DNA of 24,811 nucleotides from an uncultured Collinsella sp. (lineage in GTDB: Bacteria > Actinomycetota > Coriobacteriia > Coriobacteriales > Coriobacteriaceae), in contig URUI01000027.1 of NCBI GenBank assembly GCA_900551015.1, positions 1 to 24,811 on the forward strand. The letters run 5' to 3'. Made by a program: the position numbers and the translations under genes. Under the pieces are notes generated by a model. The model was given only the letters and a program-made list of their open reading frames with translations. It had not been told where the DNA came from and ran no database searches. Below, piece after piece: positions 1-5,700 of the stretch; positions within the stretch are counted from its first letter, which is position 1; each line of letters opens with the position of its first letter.

Positions 1-2
1 GC

Positions 3-155
3 TGCGAGCGGCCTGCGATGGGGCCGTTGCTGGTTGGGGCCGCTGGGCTGATGTGGGGGCACGTGGTTGTTGCGGGCCCTAGTCCCGGCGGCGGCCTCGG
101 CGCTTCGCGCCTGCTGCCTGGGGTGACTTTGGGCTTGGTGCGAATTGAGGTCTAA
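3..155 (+). CDS. Possible 3' end of an off-window gene
   Basis: An open frame runs in from the left edge and stops at a TAA at 153-155, giving about 50 residues. The visible peptide is glycine- and leucine-rich, with a hydrophobic stretch (GPLLVGAAGLMWGHVVVAG) that could be a membrane segment. Third codon positions are mostly G or C, as in the real genes of this window, which is the only argument that it is coding. No family is recognised, and the fragment could equally be non-coding GC-rich DNA. Confidence 0.25.
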   Translation, partial: CERPAMGPLLVGAAGLMWGHVVVAGPSPGGGLGASRLLPGVTLGLVRIEV

Positions 156-322
156 TACTTTTCCCGTGAAGTGAACGACCTTATTTGGACCCCCGAAGCA
201 TTGGCATTTTTTGATTGCTATGTCCTGCGGTTTTGCAGCGCGAATCCTGCGGTTTTGCGGTCTAAAGGTGTGGATGCTCCGGGACTTCGTTTTTACTCGT
301 TCACTTCTCGGGAAAGTATTAG
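152..322. repeat. Inverted-repeat element with internal direct repeats
   Basis: The left arm at 152-177 and the right arm at 298-322 are near-perfect inverted copies of about 25 bp (core ctaatacttt / aaagtattag). They differ by one inserted T and one substitution. Between them lie two direct copies of a 16-bp unit, tcctgcggttttgc(a/g)g, at 223-238 and 245-260, with a 22-bp period. Nothing inside looks coding: the only open frame spans the arms and has no family features. The layout, about 171 bp with terminal inverted repeats, resembles a MITE or a paired palindromic unit. No flanking target duplication was recognised. Confidence 0.6.
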
Positions 323-488
323 AGCTCGGCTGACAGGGGTACCGCTCTGGTGTCGATGCCCTGCGTCTTTTTCGCTTGATTAGGGAAAACAGTCTCGCTT
401 AAGTAATTGCGAGCCCGCCCAGACGTATCTGCGGGGTTGTCTGTACAATTCGCGGTATTATGTTGCGGAGTTTTGAAGGGAGCCGCTG

Positions 489-1064
489 GTGGTCACGACG
501 ACGTTTGCTTCGCCTTTGGGCGAAATCTTGCTTGCCGCTGATGGCCGCGGTCTGACGGGGCTTTGGTTTGAGGGGCAGGAGCACTTTGGTTCCACGCTTC
601 TTAAAGAAAGCGCCGAATACGTTGAGGGCACCGATGCAGTTTCGGGTGCCGGGGGCATGCAGACGGTAAATCCGGCCAATGGCGCGGCTTCTTCGGTGCT
701 AGAGCGTTCTTGGGCTTGGCTCAACGCCTATTTTGCGGGGCAGGAGCCTCGGTTTACGCCGCCGTTGCATTTGATTGGCACGGCGTTTCAGCGTGAGGTT
801 TGGTTTGAGCTACTTTCAATTCCGCGTGGCGAGGTCGCTACGTATGGCGAGATCGCCCAGCGTGTTGCGGCTCGACATCGTGTGCCGGGAAATGAAGCGC
901 CCGTTGTATCTCCTCGCGCGGTGGGGGCTGCGGTCGCTCGCAACCCTATTTCGATTATCGTGCCGTGCCATCGCGTGGTCGCGGCCGACGGATCGCTCAA
1001 CGGATACGCCGGTGGACTGGATCGCAAGGAGTGGCTGCTGCGCCTCGAGGGTGCCTATCTATAA
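489..1064 (+). CDS. ogt: Methylated-DNA--[protein]-cysteine S-methyltransferase
   Basis: This 191-residue protein belongs to the O6-alkylguanine-DNA alkyltransferase family. It repairs O6-methylguanine by irreversible transfer of the alkyl group to its own cysteine. The active-site motif VPCHRVV places the acceptor at Cys160. It is preceded by the DNA-binding region (TAFQREVW, then IPRGEVATYGEIAQRV) and followed by the conserved GYAGGLDRKEWLLRLE tail. Residues 128-142 (around RHRVPGNEAPVVSP) form an insertion compared with typical Ogt/Ada proteins, and the N-terminal domain has a long linker at about 40-70. The start is GTG at 489, with gaaggga about seven bases upstream. The gene appears monocistronic, and function is near certain from the active site. 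Confidence 0.95.
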   Translation: MVTTTFASPLGEILLAADGRGLTGLWFEGQEHFGSTLLKESAEYVEGTDAVSGAGGMQTVNPANGAASSVLERSWAWLNAYFAGQEPRFTPPLHLIGTAFQREVWFELLSIPRGEVATYGEIAQRVAARHRVPGNEAPVVSPRAVGAAVARNPISIIVPCHRVVAADGSLNGYAGGLDRKEWLLRLEGAYL

Positions 1065-1206
1065 GCTGCAGGCGGCCGCAACGCCCATGCGGCAAGCGCG
1101 CTCGCTGTACGGGCGTTGTTTGCAGGGCGAGATGTGAAGCCGCCCGTTCCTTAAGTCCGACTAAGCTATAACCTTGCTTTTTTAAATATGCTCATCGACC
1201 TGCTAA

Positions 1207-1761
1207 GGCAGCACTAAGGCGAGTGCGGGTGCGCTATTATCGGCGCTCACGGAGCGCTTGGTGTTCTTGGCATGCATGGACGAGGGCTCGGCGGGCTTTA
1301 CCATGGCGTCGATCGATCTTTCGGAGGCGGTGAACAAGGCGGCGGCGCCGTTTAAGTCGGTGGTGGTCTCAGGCGGTAAGCGCCTGTCGACGTCGATTGC
1401 GACCGGCGTGCGGACCCATGCCGATGCCGCGGCGGTGGCGCAGGTGGTTGAGTTGCTACTGGACAACGCCACGCGCTATGCGAGCGAGGGCAGCGTGATT
1501 GAGCTGAGCCTGTGCGCCGTTTCGCACGGCAAAGGCAAGGGCGCCGCCGAGCTTGTCGTATCGAGCGCCGTGGACGAGCTGCCCGAGGGCGACCTGGACC
1601 GATTGTTCGATCGCTTCTATCGTGCGGATGCGTCGCGCAGCTCCAAGACGGGTGGCTCGGGCGTGGGCCTGTCCGTGGTGCGTGCCATCGCCGAGGCCCA
1701 TGGAGGCGCCGCCACCGTATCCGGTCACGGCAACCAGATCACCTTCACCGTTTGCCTTTAA
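1207..1761 (+). pseudogene. 5'-truncated sensor histidine kinase (ATPase domain only)
   Basis: The frame encodes the C-terminal catalytic part of a two-component sensor kinase. Counting from a possible TTG start at 1258, the N box is ELLLDNATRYA (Asn70), the F box is DRLFDRFYRADASRSS and the G2 box is GGSGVGLSVVRAIAEAHGG. Codons upstream of the TTG still read like the second dimerisation helix (LLSALTERLVFLACMDEG), up to an in-frame TAA at 1204-1206. The phospho-accepting His, HAMP and sensor segments are absent, and nothing in the 140 bases upstream restores them. The G1 box is also weak. The most likely reading is a decayed remnant of a full kinase. A small stand-alone ATPase-domain protein starting at 1258 is possible. 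No response regulator is adjacent. Confidence 0.75.
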
Positions 1762-1808
1762 AACCTGCCAAAAAGGAACAGGTTTATTTTGGCAGGTTTT
1801 ATCTGGGG
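1760..1808 (+). repeat. Structured repeat copy 1 (terminator-like hairpin)
   Basis: This is a 14-bp perfect stem, aaaacctgccaaaa (1760-1773) with ttttggcaggtttt (1787-1800), around a 13-base loop, followed by atctgggg. The left arm overlaps the TAA of the truncated kinase at 1759-1761. The same sequence recurs at about 4905, 8464, 14419 and 15658. The stem ending in a T run suits Rho-independent termination in either direction. The loop motif caggttt could alternatively pair with the aacctg of the left arm. Confidence 0.85.
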
Positions 1809-1909
1809 AAACGTCCGCAGGAGAGGGCATGGGCGGTGTGAACATATGCATCTCTACCTGCTAAAATATAGGCATCGTTATTCGGCTCCTGAGTGGAAAG
1901 GAGACGGTC

Positions 1910-2584
1910 ATGCAGTACGAGATCGGCGGAGGGGCTTTCCCGGTTGTTACATGCAACCTTAGCGATGGCGAATCCATGATCACCGAAAGCGGCGCCATGG
2001 CTTGGATGACCCCCAACATGGAAATGTCTACCTCGGGCGGTGGCATCGGCAAGATGTTCTCCAAGGCTTTTTCGGGTGAGGCATTGTTCCAAAACATTTG
2101 GACCGCGCGTGGCGATGGCATGATCGCGTTTGGCTCCTGCTTCCCCGGCCGCATCGTGCCAATCGAGATCGGTCCGGGCAAGAGCTGGATTTTGCAGAAG
2201 CGTTCGTTCCTTGCCGCGGAAAGTGGCGTCGAGTTGAGCATTCACTTTAACAAGAAGGCAAAGGCCGGCGTCTTTGGCGGCGAGGGCTTTATCATGCAGA
2301 AGCTCACGGGCTCGGGTGTTGCTTTTGCCGAGATCGACGGCGACCTGGTTGAGTACGAGCTCGCTGCTGGCCAGCAGATGATTGTGGATACCGGCAACGT
2401 GGCCGGCTTTGAGGAGACCGTGAGCATCGACGCTCAAATGGTCAAGGGCGTCAAAAACATCATGTTTGGTGGCGAGGGCGTGTTCAACACCGTGCTCACC
2501 GGTCCCGGTCGCATCTGGTTGCAGACGATGCCCATTTCCAATCTTGCGGCAGCAGTGGCCTCGATGACCAACAACAATAACTAA
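1910..2584 (+). CDS. AIM24 family protein (TIGR00266-type)
   Basis: This 224-residue protein is recognised as the AIM24/TIGR00266 family by its beta-rich, glycine-rich pattern: an N-terminal YEIGGGAFPVVTCNL, a central ARGDGMIAFGSCFPGRIVPIEI and a C-terminal NTVLTGPGRIWLQTMPIS. The biochemical role of bacterial members is not established. They are soluble, have no signal peptide, and form a trimeric beta barrel in solved relatives. The start is ATG at 1910 with a strong gaaaggag about seven bases upstream. A polyasparagine tail precedes the TAA, and an intrinsic terminator follows within 20 bases. The gene appears monocistronic, with repeat copy 1 separating it from the kinase remnant. Confidence 0.9.
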   Translation: MQYEIGGGAFPVVTCNLSDGESMITESGAMAWMTPNMEMSTSGGGIGKMFSKAFSGEALFQNIWTARGDGMIAFGSCFPGRIVPIEIGPGKSWILQKRSFLAAESGVELSIHFNKKAKAGVFGGEGFIMQKLTGSGVAFAEIDGDLVEYELAAGQQMIVDTGNVAGFEETVSIDAQMVKGVKNIMFGGEGVFNTVLTGPGRIWLQTMPISNLAAAVASMTNNNN

Positions 2585-2599
2585 TCGTGTATAGGATGA

Positions 2600-2636
2600 C
2601 GCGCGCGGCGGGCCCGGCCTGTCGTGCGCGTTTTTT
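2600..2636 (+). terminator. Intrinsic terminator after the AIM24 gene
   Basis: A 13-bp stem (2600-2612 with 2618-2630, including three G-U pairs), a five-base loop and six T residues at 2631-2636 form a classical Rho-independent terminator 16 bases after the stop codon. It lies between convergent genes. Confidence 0.85.
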
Positions 2637-2653
2637 GATGGCAAACGCCCTGT

Positions 2654-3913
2654 TTATCGGGTGCGGCTATGCTCCTGCAGCGCATAGATCGACTTATCCA
2701 TGTTGAACAGGTAGGCCACGACGCAGACAATAAAGAACGTCGGCAGACTGCTAAAGCCAAAGACCTCGCAGCCAATAAAGATGGGCGCGAGCAGCGTATT
2801 GGTGGCGCTGCCAAAGACGGCGGCGTATCCCAGCGCGGCGCAGAGCTCGACGGGCATGCCGAGAATCCCGGCGAGTACGACACCCAGGCTGGCTCCGATG
2901 GAGAACAGCGGCGTCACCTCGCCACCCTGATATCCTGCGGCAAGCGTGGCGATGGTGAGTACGAATTTGAGCGCCCAGTCCCAAGGCATGATCGACGCCT
3001 CGCCGTTGTCACCCAGTGCCGCGGATATCAGGTTGGTGCCAAGGCCGCAGTATCGCCCCTGCCACAGCGCGAACAGAATCGCCGACAGCGCAAGGCCCAT
3101 AACGGCAACGCGTATGTAAGGGCTGGGGAGCAGCCGCGCTGCAAGGGTCTTGGCATGGGCAAGGCACCAGGCAAAAGCTCCACCTACCATACCAAACGCG
3201 ATACCCAACAACGCCAGCCGTCCAAGACCGGGGAGGTCAAGCGCATATGAGGCGGTAACGGCGACCTCAAACTTCTCGAGCCCCAGAGCGCCGGAGGTCA
3301 TGCTTGCGGCGAGCGAGGCTGTAAGCGCGGGAAACAGCGCGCGGTATTCCATGCGTCCTGCGACTAGTACTTCGATCGCAAAGACCGTGGCGGCGAGGGG
3401 CGTTCGGAAGAGTCCGGCAAAGCCGGCGGCCATGCCGATAAGCAAAAACGTGTTGCCGGGTTCTCGGAAAGGTAGACGTCGGCCGATCCAATGCGAGACG
3501 GTTGCGCCGATCTGCACGGCTACGCCTTCGCGTCCCGCGCTGCCGCCAAAGAGATGCGTGGCCCACGTGCTCAGCATAATGAGCGGCACCAGACGCGGGG
3601 AGATGGCGTCCTCGCGTCCGTGACCTACGTCGAATACTAAGCTCATGCCCCGATCGGTGCCTTTGCCCCAGGTGAGGTAGGCAAATACGATGGCCAAGCC
3701 CATGAGGGCGAGGAAGGGAAGGAGCAGTACGATGTGCTCGTCACGGAAGGCGCCGATTGCCAGGAGCACACGACCAAAAAGGGCACAGATGGCGCCAACG
3801 ATAACGCCGATAGGGATTCCGACGGCGCCCATGAGCACGAGACCGCTATAGGTGTTGACCAGGCGTTTGATTCTGCTCGAAGCGCTGCTTTCTGACATTT
3901 TGCTTTCCGACAC
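2654..3913 (-). CDS. CLC-family ion channel/antiporter, fluoride (CLC-F) type
   Basis: This is a 419-residue polytopic membrane protein of the voltage-gated chloride channel family. GGSAGREGVAVQIGA carries the gating glutamate (Glu129). GLFRTPLAATVFAIEVL matches the conserved helix after it, and GGEVTPLFSIGASLG in the C-terminal half replaces the GGxFxP motif of chloride members. The GREG and GGEVTPLF pair is typical of the fluoride-exporting CLC-F branch, so the likely role is F-/H+ antiport for fluoride resistance; substrate is inferred. There are no C-terminal CBS domains, as expected for this branch. The start is ambiguous: GTG at 3913 (MSESKMSES) or ATG at 3898 with ggaaag just upstream. 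No crcB-type fluoride riboswitch was recognised in the leader, but a hairpin is present. Confidence 0.9.
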   Translation of the reverse strand: MSESKMSESSASSRIKRLVNTYSGLVLMGAVGIPIGVIVGAICALFGRVLLAIGAFRDEHIVLLLPFLALMGLAIVFAYLTWGKGTDRGMSLVFDVGHGREDAISPRLVPLIMLSTWATHLFGGSAGREGVAVQIGATVSHWIGRRLPFREPGNTFLLIGMAAGFAGLFRTPLAATVFAIEVLVAGRMEYRALFPALTASLAASMTSGALGLEKFEVAVTASYALDLPGLGRLALLGIAFGMVGGAFAWCLAHAKTLAARLLPSPYIRVAVMGLALSAILFALWQGRYCGLGTNLISAALGDNGEASIMPWDWALKFVLTIATLAAGYQGGEVTPLFSIGASLGVVLAGILGMPVELCAALGYAAVFGSATNTLLAPIFIGCEVFGFSSLPTFFIVCVVAYLFNMDKSIYALQEHSRTR

Positions 3914-3926
3914 TTGCTCTCTTGAT

Positions 3927-3972
3927 AGAAAAAGAGCTGGAGTTGCGCATCGTTGAGAGGCTTTCCAGCTTT
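3927..3972 (-). promoter_or_regulatory. Leader hairpin, possible attenuator, of the CLC gene
   Basis: On the minus strand, aaagctgga (from 3972-3964) can pair with tccagctcttt (from 3941-3931), with one bulged base, and the stem is followed by TTTTTCT. This looks like an intrinsic terminator in the 5' leader, 14 bases or more ahead of the start codon. The predicted stem is short, so the regulatory reading is tentative. Confidence 0.4.
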
Positions 3973-3983
3973 AGCAAAACAAA

Positions 3984-4010
3984 CTTATAAGATGCGACGG
4001 GCCGCGTCAA
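3984..4010 (-). promoter_or_regulatory. Candidate promoter of the CLC gene
   Basis: On the minus strand, TTGACG (4010-4005) is followed after 15 bases by TATAAG (3989-3984). Both hexamers are close to the vegetative consensus, but the spacing is two bases short. It lies 71 bases or more upstream of the start codon and immediately before the leader hairpin. Confidence 0.45.
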
Positions 4011-4051
4011 GATAATTACCGGACGGCCTAGGAGGCGGCTGGTTGGCTGGC

Positions 4052-4086
4052 TTAAAACCTAGCGCGTGAAATGACGCCCCACGCTA
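4052..4086 (-). terminator. Candidate terminator overlapping the GyrI-like stop codon
   Basis: On the minus strand, tagcgtg (4086-4080, starting at the stop codon) pairs with cacgcgcta (4068-4060) with a two-base bulge, and the stem is followed by ggttttaag. It is a weak but plausible intrinsic terminator. Confidence 0.45.
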
Positions 4087-4722
4087 TTCAGCGCGCTTGA
4101 TAGGATGACGAACCACGGTCTTAAGTTTCTCTGGTGCGCATTTGCGTGGATCGGAGAGATAGATTTCGTGATGTAAGCGGGTGTCTGAGAAGTCGGGGGC
4201 ATAGCCCTGTTCGGTCGCGTATTCATGCATGGCGTCTACGGTTGTCGGCTCGCTGTCATAGGGTCCGGTATGCATGCGCTGAACGCAGAGACCCTCATCA
4301 ACTTTAAGCAGCTCAACAGCGGTAAAGTCTAGTTTCTTTTTGGCCGTGGCTTCAGCGACTGCCCAGTCAAAATCATCTCGGCTGACGAAATCGGGCAGGC
4401 GGATGCACGAGATAAAGTTGAAATCGTCCTTGCGTACATAATCGATGTCGCCGCTCGGGGACTCTTGCCACCAGAATCCCTCGAGCGGCGGTACCACAAA
4501 GTCGAAATAGCCCTTGATACTCCTTGAGCCTTTCTTCGACATCTTGACGGTATAGGCGATGCCGTAAAGTAGCGGCAGGGCGTTTTGATACTCGCCACCT
4601 TCGGTATTTGGGTCGCCCTTTCCGCGAACGGCAACGTAGCTCATAGGCGGGACAGTTACGATACTCGGCTTGCTTGCAGGTTTGTAGAGCTCCTTGCATT
4701 CCTTCTTAAAGTCGAACGCCAT
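4084..4722 (-). CDS. GyrI-like small-molecule-binding domain protein
   Basis: This 212-residue soluble protein belongs to the GyrI-like/SRPBCC-fold group that includes effector-binding domains of AraC and MerR regulators. Evidence includes MSYVAVRGKGDPN near residue 30, the aromatic FDFVVPPLEGFWW at about 75-87, GLCVQRMHTGPYDSEPTTV at about 144-162 and the C-terminal LHHEIYLSDPRKCAPEKLKTVVRHP. No HTH domain is present, so it is a stand-alone binding domain. Relatives bind cationic hydrophobic compounds, hydrolyse electrophiles, or inhibit gyrase; which applies here cannot be told. The start is ATG at 4722 with gaaaggcagcc just upstream. A perfect LexA-type palindrome lies about 57 bases upstream, next to a TATGAT -10-like element, suggesting SOS control. 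Confidence 0.85.
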   Translation of the reverse strand: MAFDFKKECKELYKPASKPSIVTVPPMSYVAVRGKGDPNTEGGEYQNALPLLYGIAYTVKMSKKGSRSIKGYFDFVVPPLEGFWWQESPSGDIDYVRKDDFNFISCIRLPDFVSRDDFDWAVAEATAKKKLDFTAVELLKVDEGLCVQRMHTGPYDSEPTTVDAMHEYATEQGYAPDFSDTRLHHEIYLSDPRKCAPEKLKTVVRHPIKRAE

Positions 4723-4763
4723 GTTGGCTGCCTTTCTGCGTATTGGCCTGCTTAGATAGTTGA

Positions 4764-4792
4764 ATCATATCATAGAAACGAACAGCTGTTCG
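4764..4792 (-). promoter_or_regulatory. LexA-type SOS box next to a -10 element
   Basis: Positions 4779-4792 read cgaacagctgttcg, a perfect 14-bp palindrome matching the Gram-positive/actinobacterial LexA consensus CGAAC-N4-GTTCG. On the minus strand it is followed after four bases by overlapping TATGAT hexamers (4774-4764). It therefore sits where a bound repressor would block the promoter of the GyrI-like gene. LexA binding itself is inferred. Confidence 0.7.
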
Positions 4793-4904
4793 AATGATTT
4801 GGCTGACAGATTGAGATGCGTGCGTTGTGTTTGGCGGTCGGCCTGACCCCGTCGATGATTTCTCGGCCTCCCCGGTGCCTCGCCTACACCCGCCATTCCC
4901 CCAT

Positions 4905-4944
4905 ATAAAACCTGCCAAAATAAACCTGTCCCTTTTTGGTCGGT
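4905..4944 (-). repeat. Structured repeat copy 2 (inverted, one arm decayed)
   Basis: This is the same repeat as at 1760, in opposite orientation: aaaacctgccaaaa (4907-4920), then taaacctgtccc, then tttttggtcgg (4934-4944). The second arm reads TC where the others have CA, which weakens the stem. It lies in the 271-base gap between the GyrI-like gene and the ABC exporter, 50 bases before the latter's start codon. The rest of this gap holds the LexA box and nothing else recognised. Confidence 0.75.
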
Positions 4945-4993
4945 GCGAAATGGGTAATACTAAAGAGTTATCCGACCAGATGGGAATTAATCG

Positions 4994-5695
4994 ATGGCCT
5001 ATATTGAATTCAAAGACGTCATCAAAGCATACGGCGAGGGCGATGCCCGCATTCATGCGCTCGACGGCGCGAGCTTTACCGTTGAGCGTGGCGAGCTTGC
5101 CATTATCCTGGGCGCTTCGGGCGCCGGTAAAACCACGGCGCTCAATATCTTGGGCGGCATGGACACGGCAACTTCCGGCACCGTGACGGTGGACGGACGC
5201 GACGTGAGCTCCGCCAACGAGACGCAGCTCGTGGAATACCGCCGCGTCGATGTCGGCTTTGTTTTCCAGTTCTACAATCTGGTCCCCAACCTGACGGCAC
5301 TCGAAAACGTCGAACTCGCGGCGCAAATCTGCCCCGATTCGCTCGATGCCGAGCAAACGCTTTGCCAGGTTGGCCTGGGCGAGCGCCTCGCCAACTTCCC
5401 CGCGCAGCTTTCGGGCGGCGAGCAGCAGCGCGTGTCCATCGCCCGTGCACTGGCAAAGAACCCCAAGCTGCTCCTGTGCGACGAGCCCACGGGTGCGCTC
5501 GACTATAAAACCGGCAAGCAGATCTTGCAGCTGCTGCAGGACACCTGTCGCAAGCAGGGCATCACGGTCATCATCATCACGCACAACTCCGCGCTCGCGC
5601 CCATGGCCGATCGCCTGATCCGCTTTAAGAGTGGTCGAGTGGAGAGCGAGACGGTCCAGCAAAATCCCGTGCCGATCGAGACGATCGAGTGGTAG
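4994..5695 (+). CDS. ABC transporter ATP-binding protein (MacB/LolD type)
   Basis: This 233-residue ATPase drives the FtsX-type permease encoded directly downstream. Walker A is GASGAGKTT (40-48), the Q-loop glutamine is in FVFQFYNLVPNL (Gln92), the signature is LSGGEQQRVS (139-148), Walker B is LLLCDEPTGALD (159-170) and the H-loop is IIITHN (His197). The EYRR...VFQFYNLVPNLTALENVE pattern and DEPTGALD place it in the MacB/LolD/YknY subfamily. This group powers mechanotransmission exporters for lipoproteins, peptides or antibiotics rather than importers. The start is ATG at 4994 with a weak ggga nine bases upstream. The stop (5693-5695) lies six bases before the permease ATG, so the two are co-transcribed. 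Confidence 0.93.
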   Translation: MAYIEFKDVIKAYGEGDARIHALDGASFTVERGELAIILGASGAGKTTALNILGGMDTATSGTVTVDGRDVSSANETQLVEYRRVDVGFVFQFYNLVPNLTALENVELAAQICPDSLDAEQTLCQVGLGERLANFPAQLSGGEQQRVSIARALAKNPKLLLCDEPTGALDYKTGKQILQLLQDTCRKQGITVIIITHNSALAPMADRLIRFKSGRVESETVQQNPVPIETIEW

Positions 5696-5700
5696 CGCCC

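Noticed and set aside
171..383. 70-codon open frame within the left inverted-repeat element
   Set aside because: It crosses both arms of the repeat, has no ribosome-binding site and no protein-like features.
3914..4020. Fluoride (crcB) riboswitch in the CLC leader
   Set aside because: The expected conserved segments of that riboswitch were not found by eye; only a simple hairpin is seen.
4706..5662. Minus-strand open frame of about 318 codons
   Set aside because: It opposes the ABC ATPase gene and reads through repeat copy 2; nothing supports it as coding.
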